Shown here: one piece after another, positions 9,819 through 18,479 of the stretch
How the letters are laid out: each line of letters opens with the position of its first letter
Numbering within the stretch: the stretch's first letter is position 1
Assembly (NCBI GenBank): GCA_002343685.1
Contig: DDRS01000017.1
Span: forward strand, 30,606-94,605
Direction: 5' to 3'
Origin: Thiobacillus denitrificans
GTDB taxonomy: Bacteria > Pseudomonadota > Gammaproteobacteria > Burkholderiales > Thiobacillaceae
DNA: 64,000 nt
The notes under the pieces: model-generated
What the model was told of the DNA's origin: nothing
Seen by the model: the letters and a program-made list of their open reading frames with translations, nothing else
Database searches by the model: none
Made by a program: the position numbers and the translations under genes

Positions 9819-10907
9819 TCATTTTACAAAGTAATTGAAGTTGGCGTACGCCGCTTCCGCAACCTTGAACCACTGGAACTCGGTGTCGCGGAACTGCTTC
9901 CATGCGCGGTAGATCGCGGCGAAGTCAGGGTTGGTCCGGGCCTCTTCTTCATACATCTGGAAGCTGGCACGGCGGGCAGCGAGCATCACATCCTTGGGAT
10001 AGGCATGCAGCTGGACGCCCTGCCCCACCAGGCGCAGCAGCGCGGGCGGGTTCTGGGTATCGTATCGCGCGAGCATCAGCTGGTTGGCCTCGGCGGCGGC
10101 CACTTCGAAGGCCTGGCGGTACGACTCGGGCAAGGCATGCCACGCAGCCTGATTGACGTAGAAGGAGAGCTGCGCTTCACCCTCCCACCAGCCGGGGTAG
10201 TAATAATGCTTGGCGATCCGGTGGAAGCCGAGCTTTTCGTCGTCGTAGGGGCCCACCCATTCGGCGGCGTCGATCGCGCCGCGTTCGAGCGCGGGATAGA
10301 TGTCGCTGCCGGGCAGGGTTTGCGGGACCACGCCGAGCCGCGCCATGATCTGGCCGCCGATGCCGGGGATGCGCATTTTCAGGCCCTTGAGATCGGCCAG
10401 CGACTTGATCTCTTTGCGGAACCAGCCGCCCATCTGGGTGCCGGTGTTGCCGCCGGGGAACTGCACCACGTTGTATTTGGCGTAAAGCGCGCGCATCGCC
10501 GAGAGGCCGCCGCCGGCGTACATCCAGGCATTCTGCTGGCGCGCGGTGAGGCCGAACGGCACCGCGCAGTCGAAGGCCAGCGCCATGTTCTTGCCGACGT
10601 AGTAATAGCCCGCCGAGTGTCCGCACTCGACCGTGCCATTGCCGACCGCGTCGAGTACCTGCAGGCCGGGCACCAGTTCGCCGCCGGCGAAGGCACGGAT
10701 CTGGAATTTGCCGCCGGTGAGCGCGGCCACGCGTTTGCTCAGGGTTTCCGCCGTGTCATACAGGATGTTCAGGCTCTTGGGAAAGCTCGACGCCAGCCGC
10801 CAGCGAATCGAAGGCAGCTGCGTCCCTTCGGCAGGCGCAGCCTGTGCGGCGGACAGCGGCAGCACGGCGGCCACGCCGGCGCCCGCCAGAAAGTCTCGTC
10901 TTTGCAT
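9819..10907 (-). CDS. TRAP-type transporter substrate-binding protein (DctP family), Tat-exported
   Basis: A 362-residue periplasmic protein. It starts with a twin-arginine signal (MQRRDFLAGAGVAAVLPLSAAQAA). The mature part matches DctP-family receptors: RWRLASSFPKSLN, LKGLKMRIPG with the conserved Arg that binds substrate carboxylates, and ERGAIDAAEWVGPYDD. Such receptors usually bind mono- or dicarboxylates, keto acids or taurine-like compounds. No DctQ/DctM membrane genes are adjacent, so it must use a transporter encoded elsewhere or act as a lone receptor. The substrate cannot be told from sequence. Confidence 0.87.
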   Translation of the reverse strand: MQRRDFLAGAGVAAVLPLSAAQAAPAEGTQLPSIRWRLASSFPKSLNILYDTAETLSKRVAALTGGKFQIRAFAGGELVPGLQVLDAVGNGTVECGHSAGYYYVGKNMALAFDCAVPFGLTARQQNAWMYAGGGLSAMRALYAKYNVVQFPGGNTGTQMGGWFRKEIKSLADLKGLKMRIPGIGGQIMARLGVVPQTLPGSDIYPALERGAIDAAEWVGPYDDEKLGFHRIAKHYYYPGWWEGEAQLSFYVNQAAWHALPESYRQAFEVAAAEANQLMLARYDTQNPPALLRLVGQGVQLHAYPKDVMLAARRASFQMYEEEARTNPDFAAIYRAWKQFRDTEFQWFKVAEAAYANFNYFVK

Positions 10908-11000
10908 GAATCCACTCCGGTTTTGGCCGATTATACGAGCCGCCGCGAAACCGCTGCGTGTTAAAATCGCGGTCTTTCAAGCCCTGCCCGACTGCCATCC

Positions 11001-12245
11001 ATGTTCAACCGCCAAGACACCCTCGCCAAGACCGATCCCGACCTGTGGACCGCGATTCAGAAAGAAGACCAGCGCCAGCAGGACCATATCGAGCTGATCG
11101 CGTCGGAAAACTACACCAGCCCGGCGGTGATGGAAGCGCAGGGCTCGCAGCTCACCAACAAGTACGCCGAGGGCTACCCCGGCAAGCGCTACTACGGCGG
11201 TTGCGAATACGTCGACGTCGTCGAGCAGCTGGCGATCGACCGCGTCAAGGCGCTGTTCGGCGCCGAGGCGGCCAACGTGCAACCCAACTCCGGCTCGCAG
11301 GCCAACCAGGCTGTGTTCATGGCCTTCCTCAAGCCCGGCGACACCATCATGGGCATGAGCCTGGCCGAAGGCGGCCACCTCACCCACGGCATGGCGCTCA
11401 ATATGAGCGGCAAGTGGTTCAACGTCGTCGCCTACGGCCTCAACGAGAAGGAAGAGATCGACTACCCGAAAATGGAAGCGCTGGCGCGCGAACACAAGCC
11501 GAAACTGATCATCGCCGGCGCCTCGGCCTACGCGCTGCGCATCGACTTCGAGCGCTTCGCCCGGATCGCCAAGGAGATCGGCGCCATCTTCATGGTCGAC
11601 ATGGCGCACTACGCGGGCCTGATCGCCGCGGGCGTCTACCCCAGCCCGGTGCCGCACGCCGATGTCGTCACCTCGACCACCCACAAGACCCTGCGCGGCC
11701 CGCGCGGCGGCATCATCCTGATGAAGGCCGAGCACGAGAAGGCGATCAACAGCGCCATCTTCCCCGGCCTGCAGGGCGGCCCGCTGATGCACGTCATCGC
11801 CGGCAAGGCCGTGGCGTTCAAGGAAGCCGCCAGCAAGGAATTCAAGCACTACCAGGAGCAGGTCATCGACAACGCACTGGTGATGTGCAAGGTACTGGTC
11901 GAGCGCGGGCTGCGCATCATCTCCGGCCGCACCGAGAGCCATGTGTTCCTGGTCGACCTGCAACCCAAGAACCTCACCGGCAAGGAAGCCGAAGCGCTGC
12001 TCGGCCGCGCCCACATCACGGTCAACAAGAACTCCATTCCCAACGACCCGCAGAAGCCATTCGTCACCAGCGGCATCCGCATCGGCACCCCGGCGATGAC
12101 GACACGCGGCTTCAAGGAACTCGAAGCCGAGCAACTGGCGAACCTGATCGCCGACGTTCTGGAGGCGCCGAATGACGAAGCGGTGATCGAGCGGGTAAAG
12201 GGCGAAGTGGCGAAGCTGACTGCCAAATTCCCGGTTTACGGTTGA
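11001..12245 (+). CDS. glyA: Serine hydroxymethyltransferase
   Basis: A 414-residue PLP enzyme interconverting serine and glycine with tetrahydrofolate. It has the N-terminal [20 protein letters not shown] segment, the Gly-rich YYGGCEYVD, the PLP-lysine motif [14 protein letters not shown] near residue 230 and the C-terminal [10 protein letters not shown]. Length is typical. It is the first gene before nrdR-ribD but is separated from nrdR by a 143-base palindromic element. Confidence 0.96.
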   Translation: MFNRQDTLAKTDPDLWTAIQKEDQRQQDHIELIASENYTSPAVMEAQGSQLTNKYAEGYPGKRYYGGCEYVDVVEQLAIDRVKALFGAEAANVQPNSGSQANQAVFMAFLKPGDTIMGMSLAEGGHLTHGMALNMSGKWFNVVAYGLNEKEEIDYPKMEALAREHKPKLIIAGASAYALRIDFERFARIAKEIGAIFMVDMAHYAGLIAAGVYPSPVPHADVVTSTTHKTLRGPRGGIILMKAEHEKAINSAIFPGLQGGPLMHVIAGKAVAFKEAASKEFKHYQEQVIDNALVMCKVLVERGLRIISGRTESHVFLVDLQPKNLTGKEAEALLGRAHITVNKNSIPNDPQKPFVTSGIRIGTPAMTTRGFKELEAEQLANLIADVLEAPNDEAVIERVKGEVAKLTAKFPVYG

Positions 12246-12261
12246 GCTGGCGGGGCCGGAT

Positions 12262-12404
12262 GAAATCCCCTGGAAATCGTAGCGAGCGCAGCCAGGTTGG
12301 ACGCGGCCAGCGCGCAGGAACCGGAATGTACATAGAAGTACATGAGGATTCCGAGCACTGCCCGCGTTCAAGCTGGCAAGTGCAGTAGATTTACAGGGGG
12401 TTTC
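12262..12404. repeat. Large imperfect palindrome between glyA and nrdR
   Basis: The outer ends GAAATCCCCTGGAAATC and GATTTACAGGGGGTTTC are near-complements. The inner part continues as an imperfect inverted repeat (CAGCCAGGTTGGACGCG against CGCGTTCAAGCTGGCAAG) to a centre flanked by TGTACA and TACATGA. The whole 143 bases can fold into one long hairpin. Its right end supplies the GGGGG ribosome-binding site of nrdR and stops at the base before the ATG. Similar sequences seem familiar as a dispersed repeat in other betaproteobacteria, which is recollection rather than something tested. Confidence 0.7.
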
Positions 12405-12887
12405 ATGAAGTGTCCCTTCTGCGGTTCTCTTGATACCCAGGTCATCGACTCCCGCGTCAATGAGGCGGGGGATGCGATTCGCCGCCGCCGTCGTTGCGCC
12501 GCGTGCGACAAGCGCTTCACCACCTGGGAGACCGCCGAGCTGCGGCCGCCGCAGATCGTCAAGTCCAACGGCACGCGCGAGGACTTTTCCGAGACCAAGC
12601 TGCGCGAAGGTTTCCGCCGCGCGCTACACAAGCGCCCGGTGTCCACCGAACTGGCCGACGCCGCGGTCGACCGCATTCGCCAGCGCCTGCTGACGCTGGG
12701 CGAGCGCGAAGTTCCCGCGCGCGAAGTCGGCGAACTGGTGATGAGCGAACTGAAGAAGCTCGACAAGATCGCCTACATCCGCTTCGCCTCGGTGTACAAA
12801 AGTTTCCAGGACCCGGACGATTTCCGCGAGATGCTGCAGGACCTGGAACGCACGCCGCCCCAGGGCGTGGACGACCTCTTCGAATAG
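12405..12887 (+). CDS. nrdR: Transcriptional repressor NrdR
   Basis: A 160-residue repressor of ribonucleotide reductase genes. The zinc ribbon is at the N-terminus (MKCPFCGS...[13 protein letters not shown], four cysteines) and an ATP-cone follows (about 49-139, [27 protein letters not shown]). The ATG at MKCPFC is fixed by the zinc ribbon; it follows GGGGG in the arm of a long hairpin. It sits 7 bases before ribD, the usual nrdR-ribD pairing. The class III reductase genes 3 kb away are natural regulatory targets. Confidence 0.96.
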   Translation: MKCPFCGSLDTQVIDSRVNEAGDAIRRRRRCAACDKRFTTWETAELRPPQIVKSNGTREDFSETKLREGFRRALHKRPVSTELADAAVDRIRQRLLTLGEREVPAREVGELVMSELKKLDKIAYIRFASVYKSFQDPDDFREMLQDLERTPPQGVDDLFE

Positions 12888-12893
12888 TCTGCC

Positions 12894-13982
12894 GTGCGTG
12901 CCGACCGCCACTCCGCCGCCGATCATTTGCACATGGCCCGCGCGCTGCAACTTGCCGCGCACGGGCTTTACACCACCAATCCCAACCCACGTGTCGGCTG
13001 CGTCATCGTCAAGGACAGGCGCGTCGTCGGCGAAGGCTGGCATGAACGTGCCGGCACCCCGCACGCCGAAATCCACGCGTTGAACGCTGCGGGCGAAGCG
13101 GCGCGCGGCGCGACGGTGTACGTCACGCTGGAACCCTGCTCGCACCACGGCCGCACGCCGCCCTGCGCCGAGGCGCTGATCAACGCGGGCGTGGCGCGCG
13201 TGGTGGCGGCGATGAGCGACCCCAATCCGCTGGTCGCGGGCGGCGGCATATCGATGCTGACACTGGCCGGGATCCAGGCCGAGGTCGGACTGATGGAGGC
13301 CGAGGCGCGCGCACTCAACCCTGGTTTTGTTTCCCGCATGACGCGTCAGCGTCCGTGGGTGCGCCTCAAGACCGCCTCCACGCTGGACGGCAAGACCGCG
13401 CTCGCCAACGGCATGTCGCAGTGGATCACCGGCGAAGCCGCGCGCGCCGACGTGCAACGCCTGCGCGCACGCGCCTGCGCCATCCTCACCGGCAGCGGCA
13501 CCGTACTGGCCGACAACCCGCGCATGAACGTGCGCGACATCGACATCGGCCGCCAGCCGCTACGTGTCATTGTCGACTCGGCCCTGCGCACGCCACCCGA
13601 TGCGGCAATCCTGCCCGCACTGGTCGCCTGCCACCATGCCGAGCCCAGCCTTCGTACTGCGCTCGAACAGGCGGGCGCCGAAGCCGTCGAACTGCCCGGA
13701 ACAGCCGGCCGTGTCGATCTAGCCGCGCTGCTCACGCTGCTGGCGCAGCGCGGCGTCAACGAACTGCACGTCGAGGCGGGTGCCGCGCTCAATGGCGCAC
13801 TGCTTGCCGCCGGGCTGGTCGACGAATGGGTCGCCTATATGGCGCCGATGGCGGCGGGCGACATCGCACGTGGACTGTTCGCGATGCCTCCGCTGGCGAC
13901 GCTGGCCGACGCCGCCCGCTTCAAACTGGGTGACGTGCGGCAGGTCGGCGGCGACCTGCGCCTGACATTGCTGCCTGCATGA
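12894..13982 (+). CDS. ribD: Bifunctional riboflavin deaminase/reductase
   Basis: A 362-residue enzyme catalysing steps 2 and 3 of riboflavin synthesis. The N-terminal deaminase (1-145) has the zinc motifs HAEIHALN and PCSHHGRTPPC. The C-terminal reductase (about 146-360) has RPWVRLKTASTLDGK and the NADPH-site GSGTVLADNPRM. Translation begins at a GTG six bases after the nrdR stop. The rest of the pathway (ribE, ribB, ribH) is 16 kb away. The last four bases overlap the next gene. Confidence 0.95.
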   Translation: MRADRHSAADHLHMARALQLAAHGLYTTNPNPRVGCVIVKDRRVVGEGWHERAGTPHAEIHALNAAGEAARGATVYVTLEPCSHHGRTPPCAEALINAGVARVVAAMSDPNPLVAGGGISMLTLAGIQAEVGLMEAEARALNPGFVSRMTRQRPWVRLKTASTLDGKTALANGMSQWITGEAARADVQRLRARACAILTGSGTVLADNPRMNVRDIDIGRQPLRVIVDSALRTPPDAAILPALVACHHAEPSLRTALEQAGAEAVELPGTAGRVDLAALLTLLAQRGVNELHVEAGAALNGALLAAGLVDEWVAYMAPMAAGDIARGLFAMPPLATLADAARFKLGDVRQVGGDLRLTLLPA

Positions 13983-14731
13983 GCGGGTTCAAGGATCACT
14001 TCTCGTCGGCGTCCGACCGTTACGCCGCCTATCGCCCCGCCTATCCTCCCGCTCTGTTCGCCTGGCTTTCGGGGCTCTGCACCGAGCGCAACACCGCCTG
14101 GGACTGCGCCAGCGGCAGCGGCCAGGCCGCGCGGGGCCTTGCACCGCACTTCCGGCGGGTCGTCGCCACCGACGCCTCCGCCGAACAGATCCAGCACGCC
14201 CAGCCCCATCCAGTGATCGACTACCGGGTGGCGCCCGCCGAAGCCAGCGGCCTGGCAGACCGCAGCATCGACCTCGTCACCGTCGCACAAGCGGCCCACT
14301 GGTTCGACCTGCCGCGCTTCTACGCGGAAGCGGCACGCGTATTGAAACCCGGCGGCGTGCTCGCCCTGTGGGGTTATGGCCGCATGGTGCTACCGGGGAA
14401 AATGGACACGCCGTTCCGGCATTTCTATGCCGAAACGGTCGGCCCCTACTGGCCGCCCGAGCGCGCACTGGTCGACGACGGCTACCGCAGCCTGGATTTT
14501 CCGTTCACGGAAATCGAGGCGCCCGGTTTTCTTATCGAGGTGGAGTGGAATCTGCCACGGCTGGCCGCCTATCTTTCCACCTGGTCGGCGGTGAAACGGT
14601 TTCAGGATGCGCGGGGATACGACCCGTTGCCGACGCTGATGGCCGAACTCACGCCGCTCTGGGGCGATGTGAACACGGCGAAGACATTGCAATGGCCGCT
14701 TTTCCTGCGCGTCGGCCGGCACCTGGCCTAG
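13979..14731 (+). CDS. Class I SAM-dependent methyltransferase
   Basis: A 250-residue protein with a methyltransferase type 11 domain at about residues 35-135. Motif I is WDCASGSGQAARGL, motif II is VVATDASAEQI, and IDLVTVAQAAHWFD and LKPGGVLALWGYG follow. The C-terminal region (YWPPERALVDDGYRSLDFPF) matches a family of small-molecule methyltransferases of unknown substrate. The ATGA overlap with ribD indicates translational coupling. It converges with nrdG, the two stop codons overlapping by a few bases. Confidence 0.85.
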   Translation: MSGFKDHFSSASDRYAAYRPAYPPALFAWLSGLCTERNTAWDCASGSGQAARGLAPHFRRVVATDASAEQIQHAQPHPVIDYRVAPAEASGLADRSIDLVTVAQAAHWFDLPRFYAEAARVLKPGGVLALWGYGRMVLPGKMDTPFRHFYAETVGPYWPPERALVDDGYRSLDFPFTEIEAPGFLIEVEWNLPRLAAYLSTWSAVKRFQDARGYDPLPTLMAELTPLWGDVNTAKTLQWPLFLRVGRHLA

Positions 14732-15423
14732 ACACGTACTGAAAAATCCTCGAACCACCCGGCCAGATCTTCACCCACTGCCTGCAAGGGCTGGTCGCGT
14801 TCCGTGGTCCAGCACAAACCTTTATCCTGGCACCCCTGGCTACGGAAAGCCTGGATGACGTAATGCTTCACGCCGCGCGCAGCAAGGTCGCGCGCCATGT
14901 CGACCAGGTCTGCATTGCTCAGCAGGACCGGATGTACGGTGGTGCGGATTTCATGGTCGACCCCTGACGCCAGCACCTGCTGCAACCCAGCTTGTGCCCG
15001 CCCGCCGCTGCCGGTCGCGCCGGTGATGCGCGGATAGGCTGCAAACGGTGCCTTCACGTCCATCCCCACCCAGTCGACCAGCGGCAGCACGGCCTCCAGT
15101 TTTTCTGGATACATGCCGCCGGTGTGCAGACCGATCCTGAACCCGAGCGCGCGCACTTCGCGCATCGCATCTGCCAGGCTCGTCTGCAGCGTCGGCTCGC
15201 CGCCGGAAAAGACCACGCCATCGAGCAGTCCCTGACGGCGATGCAGGAAGGCCAGAACCGTCTCCCAGGGGATTTCGTGTTCGCCGCGCGCAGGAATCAG
15301 GTCGGGATTGTGGCAATAGCGGCAACGCCATGGGCAGCCCTGGCAAAACACCACTGCTGCCAACATGCCGGGCCAGTCGGTCGTGGACAGCGGCGTGAAG
15401 CCGCCGACACGAAGCACGGTCAC
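14728..15423 (-). CDS. nrdG: Anaerobic ribonucleotide reductase activating protein (radical SAM)
   Basis: A 231-residue radical SAM activase that uses SAM and a 4Fe-4S cluster to create the glycyl radical on class III ribonucleotide reductase. The cluster motif is CQGCPWRCRYCHNPDL (CxxxxxCxxC) near residue 27, followed by VVFSGGEPTLQ and VGMDVKAPF. The start is a GTG forming a GTGA overlap with the stop of the small glycyl-radical gene. The open frame continues far upstream in phase but that region belongs to other genes. It resembles the longer NrdG form rather than the 150-residue enterobacterial one. Confidence 0.93.
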   Translation of the reverse strand: MTVLRVGGFTPLSTTDWPGMLAAVVFCQGCPWRCRYCHNPDLIPARGEHEIPWETVLAFLHRRQGLLDGVVFSGGEPTLQTSLADAMREVRALGFRIGLHTGGMYPEKLEAVLPLVDWVGMDVKAPFAAYPRITGATGSGGRAQAGLQQVLASGVDHEIRTTVHPVLLSNADLVDMARDLAARGVKHYVIQAFRSQGCQDKGLCWTTERDQPLQAVGEDLAGWFEDFSVRV

Positions 15424-15608
15424 CCCATCCTGCAACGGCTCTCGACGAAGAAGCGCCGCTCGCGGTGCTCGCTCTTCTTGCCCGTATTGAAGCTCGTCAC
15501 CGGACGGTGATAGCCCATCACGCGAGTCCACACTTCGCAGCGGGTGCGTTCCTCGTCCGTCAGGGCGGCTGGGTTCAAGACTTGGGGCGATACAGTCATG
15601 TCGTTCAT
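15420..15608 (-). CDS. Stand-alone glycyl-radical C-terminal domain of class III ribonucleotide reductase
   Basis: A 62-residue protein carrying TRVMGYHRPVTSFNTGKKSE, which matches the C-terminal glycyl-radical segment of NrdD (RVxGY...RPV..WNxGK), with the radical glycine at about residue 32. The main NrdD upstream stops at a TAA before this motif. The two frames are in the same phase but separated by the TAA and five codons. AAGGAG lies six bases before this ATG, so it is translated separately rather than by read-through. It probably docks on NrdD and receives the radical from NrdG, as the small GrcA/YfiD protein does for pyruvate formate-lyase. Confidence 0.85.
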   Translation of the reverse strand: MNDMTVSPQVLNPAALTDEERTRCEVWTRVMGYHRPVTSFNTGKKSEHRERRFFVESRCRMG

Positions 15609-15623
15609 CTCGGTCTCCTTGGA

Positions 15624-17639
15624 TTAAACAGCGACAGCACGTTTGCGGGACAGGGCTTCCTCGTCGCATGTCGGGCAGAACTCGTGTTCGCCGGCGAGAT
15701 AGCCATGCTTGGGACAGATGGAAAAAGTCGGCGTGATGGTGATGTAGGGCAGCCGGAAACGCTCGAGCGAACGCCGCACCAGCTTCTTGCACGCCTCGGC
15801 CGACGAGATGTGCTCGGACATGTAGAGATGCAACACGGTGCCGCCCGTGTACTTGCGCTGCAGGTCGTCCTGCCGCTCCAACGCCTCGAACGCGTCGTCG
15901 GTGAACCCCACCGGCAGCTGCGACGAGTTGGTGTAGTACGGTGCGTCTTCGGTGCCCGCCTGCAGGATGCCGGGGTAGCGCCTGGCGTCCTCCTTGGCGA
16001 AACGGTAGGTTGTGCCTTCGGCCGGCGTGGCCTCCAGGTTGTACAGATGGCCGGTTTCTTCCTGGAATGCAGCAATGCGGCCACGGATGTGGTCGAGCAG
16101 GCGCACCGCGAAAACGTGGCCCCATTCAGTCGTGATGTCGTGCTCGTCGCCGGTGAAGTTGCGGATCATCTCGTTGATGCCGTTCACGCCGATGGTCGAG
16201 AAGTGGTTGCGCAGCGTGCCGAGATAGCGCTTGGTATAGGGAAAGAGGCCGTTATCCATCAGGCGCTGGATTTCCTTGCGCTTGATCTCGAGGCCGTTGC
16301 GCGCCATGTCGAGCAGCGCATCGAGGCGGCGCAGCAGCGCGGCTTCGTCATCCTGGTATTCGTAGCCCAGCCGCGCGCAGTTGACCGTCACCACGCCCAC
16401 GCTACCGGTCTGCTCGGCCGAGCCGAATAGGCCGTTGCCGCGCTTCAGGAGTTCGCGCAGGTCAAGCTGCAGGCGGCAGCACATCGAGCGGATGTGGTTG
16501 GGCTTCATCTCGGAATTGATGAAGTTCTGGAAGTAGGGCAGGCCGTAGCGCGCGGTCATGGCGAACAGGCGCTCGGCGTTTTCCGACTCCCAGGGGAAAT
16601 CGGGCGTCATGTTGTAAGTGGGGATGGGGAAGGTGAACACGCGGCCCTTGGCATCGCCTGTGGTCATCACCTCGATGTAGGCGCGGTTGATCATGTCCAT
16701 CTCGGCCTGCAGTTCGCCGTAGCTGAAGGGCATTTCCTCGCCGGCGATCACCGGCACCTGCTCGCGCAGGTCCTCGGGGCAGGTCCAGTCGAAGGTGAGA
16801 TTGGTGAACGGCGTCTGCGTACCCCAGCGCGAGGGCACGTTGAGGTTGTAGATCAGTTCCTGGATGCACTGGCGCACTTGGTCGTAGCTCATCGCGTCGT
16901 TGCGGATGAACGGCGCCATGTAGGTGTCGAACGAGGAGAAGGCCTGCGCCCCCGCCCATTCGTTTTGCAGCGTGCCGAGGAAATTGACGATCTGGCCGAC
17001 CGCCGAGGACATGTGCTTGGGCGGTCCCGCCTCGACCTTGCCGGGCACACCGTTGAGGCCTTCATGCAGCAGGGTGCGCAACGACCAGCCGGCGCAATAA
17101 CCCGCCAGCATGTCGAGATCGTGGATGTGAAGCGAGCCGTCGCGATGCGCCGCGCCCAGTTCGGGCGGGTAGACGTGGTTGAGCCAGTAGTTGGCCACCA
17201 CCTTGCCGGAGACGTTGAGGATGAGGCCGCCCAGCGAGTAACCCTGGTTGGCGTTGGCGTTGACGCGCCAGTCCTGGCGCGACAGGTATTCGTTGATCGA
17301 GGCTTCCACGTCGACCAGCGTCTTGCGGTCCTCGCGCAGCTTCTTGTGGCTGTCGCGATAGGCGATATAGGCGCGTGCCGTTTGAAGGTGGTTGGCGGCG
17401 ATCAGGCTCTGCTCGACCACATCCTGGATGCGCTCGATGTCCGGCGGCGCGCTGCGGAAGCTGTGCATCAGCACCTTCATTACCTGGGCGGTCAGCAAAT
17501 CGGCTTCGGCTTCGCCGAATTCCCCACTGGCCTGCCCCGCCCGCAAAAGGGCCGAACGGATCTTCGTCGCATCGAATCGCGCCCGTTGGCCATCACGCTT
17601 GATGACTTCGCCTGGGATCCCTGCTATCACTGAATTCAT
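15624..17639 (-). CDS. nrdD: Anaerobic (class III) ribonucleoside-triphosphate reductase, main subunit
   Basis: A 671-residue protein. An ATP-cone lies at the N-terminus (PGEVIKRDGQRARFDATKI, residues about 7-95), then the ten-stranded barrel with HIHDLDMLAGYCAGW, SAVGQIVNFLGTLQNEWAGAQAF and the GSVGVVTVNCARLGY active-site region. A C-terminal zinc site follows, CPKHGYLAGEHEFCPTC. The protein ends 13 residues later without the RVxGY glycyl-radical motif, which is in the next gene. The start at MNSVIAG is chosen because GGAGG stands just before it. It makes dNTPs without oxygen. NrdR, encoded nearby, probably regulates it. Confidence 0.93.
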   Translation of the reverse strand: MNSVIAGIPGEVIKRDGQRARFDATKIRSALLRAGQASGEFGEAEADLLTAQVMKVLMHSFRSAPPDIERIQDVVEQSLIAANHLQTARAYIAYRDSHKKLREDRKTLVDVEASINEYLSRQDWRVNANANQGYSLGGLILNVSGKVVANYWLNHVYPPELGAAHRDGSLHIHDLDMLAGYCAGWSLRTLLHEGLNGVPGKVEAGPPKHMSSAVGQIVNFLGTLQNEWAGAQAFSSFDTYMAPFIRNDAMSYDQVRQCIQELIYNLNVPSRWGTQTPFTNLTFDWTCPEDLREQVPVIAGEEMPFSYGELQAEMDMINRAYIEVMTTGDAKGRVFTFPIPTYNMTPDFPWESENAERLFAMTARYGLPYFQNFINSEMKPNHIRSMCCRLQLDLRELLKRGNGLFGSAEQTGSVGVVTVNCARLGYEYQDDEAALLRRLDALLDMARNGLEIKRKEIQRLMDNGLFPYTKRYLGTLRNHFSTIGVNGINEMIRNFTGDEHDITTEWGHVFAVRLLDHIRGRIAAFQEETGHLYNLEATPAEGTTYRFAKEDARRYPGILQAGTEDAPYYTNSSQLPVGFTDDAFEALERQDDLQRKYTGGTVLHLYMSEHISSAEACKKLVRRSLERFRLPYITITPTFSICPKHGYLAGEHEFCPTCDEEALSRKRAVAV

Positions 17640-17742
17640 TCCACCCTCCTCCAGAACAACATCTTGTGCTATGCGTCCACCAACCATACGACATCTTGCG
17701 ATGCAGTCAAGAAGAATTTCAGGTTAGGAAGTCCTGATATAC

Positions 17743-17758
17743 TTAAACATATATTTAA
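17743..17758. promoter_or_regulatory. AT-rich inverted repeat upstream of the hemerythrin gene
   Basis: TTAAA and TTTAA arms flank CATATA, in a very AT-rich 100-base gap between divergent nrdD and the hemerythrin gene. A TATACT hexamer lies just before it. It looks like an operator for a redox or nitric-oxide regulator, but it does not match the FNR consensus TTGAT-N4-ATCAA. The regulator is not identified. Confidence 0.35.
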
Positions 17759-17781
17759 TCATCATCTTATAAGGAGCTCGC

Positions 17782-18219
17782 ATGAACACGATTCTGGATT
17801 TTCTGGGTAGCGACCACCGCGCCTGCGACGATTTGTTCGCATCCGCCGAATCCGCCATCGCGCAAAAAAACTGGGATGGCGCACGCACGCTGTTCGACCA
17901 GTTTCAAGCGGCCATGTCCCATCATCTGACGATGGAGGAGACGGTGCTGTTCCCCGCGTTCGAGGCCCGCACCGGCAATACCGTCGGGCCGACACAGGTC
18001 ATGCGCATGGAACACGAGCAGATGCGCGGCCTGATGCAGGATATGGCAGGAGCGGTCGCGGCTGGCGACCGCAATGCCTATCTCGGCCTCTCGGAAACGC
18101 TCAACATGTTGATGCAGCAGCACAACCTGAAGGAGGAGAACATGCTCTATCCCATGTCGGATCAGGTCTTGAGCGGCAACCGCGACGACCTGATCCGTTC
18201 CATGCAGGCCGTCGCATGA
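17782..18219 (+). CDS. Hemerythrin-domain protein
   Basis: A 145-residue four-helix protein of the HHE cation-binding family. Ligand-like residues are in LGSDHRACDDLF, MSHHLTMEETVLFPAFE, RMEHEQMRGLM and LMQQHNLKEENMLYPM. It probably binds a di-iron site and senses or carries oxygen or nitric oxide, or protects iron-sulfur repair. AAGGAG precedes the ATG. The stop overlaps the downstream DUF2249 gene by four bases, starting a cluster with two DUF2249 proteins and two polytopic membrane proteins. Confidence 0.9.
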   Translation: MNTILDFLGSDHRACDDLFASAESAIAQKNWDGARTLFDQFQAAMSHHLTMEETVLFPAFEARTGNTVGPTQVMRMEHEQMRGLMQDMAGAVAAGDRNAYLGLSETLNMLMQQHNLKEENMLYPMSDQVLSGNRDDLIRSMQAVA

Positions 18220-18464
18220 TCGAGCCGACAGACGAGATCCTCGTCGACGCACGCGAGCTGGAGCCGCCCGAGCCGATGGAAAAGGTCATGCGGACGCTGG
18301 CCCTGCTGCGTCCCGGCCAGTCGATCCGCCTGCTGCTGCACCGGGAGCCGTTTCCGCTCTATCCCCTGCTCGTCGAGCGCGGCTACCGTCACGCCACGCG
18401 GATGGAAGCCGATGGCAGCTACGTCATCCTGATCCATCCGGCCGGCGCAGCGGATGCACACTGA
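18216..18464 (+). CDS. DUF2249 domain protein (first copy)
   Basis: An 82-residue protein consisting of one DUF2249 domain with the opening ILVDARELEPPEPMEKVMRTL, the central LRPGQSIRLLLHREPFPLYPLL and the end GSYVILIHP. The family has a TusA-like alpha/beta fold and is often encoded with hemerythrin or NnrS-type genes in denitrifiers. The ATGA overlap with the hemerythrin gene implies joint production. It has no cysteine, so it is not a sulfur carrier of the TusA type. Its role is unknown. Confidence 0.85.
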   Translation: MIEPTDEILVDARELEPPEPMEKVMRTLALLRPGQSIRLLLHREPFPLYPLLVERGYRHATRMEADGSYVILIHPAGAADAH

Positions 18465-18479
18465 CAGGTTCGCCGCCCC

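Noticed and set aside
15420..15608. Read-through of the NrdD stop codon to make one long protein
   Set aside because: The stop is TAA followed by a strong ribosome site and ATG; no SECIS-like or known recoding signal is visible, so separate translation is simpler.
14728..16125. nrdG frame extended far upstream to give a 465-residue protein
   Set aside because: The extension overlaps the glycyl-radical gene and nrdD in a different phase and shows no domain; the GTG with a GTGA overlap is the natural start.
17696..17716. TTGCG...GTCAA near the nrdD start as a possible FNR box
   Set aside because: Half-sites are imperfect and the spacing is one base off the FNR consensus TTGAT-N4-ATCAA.
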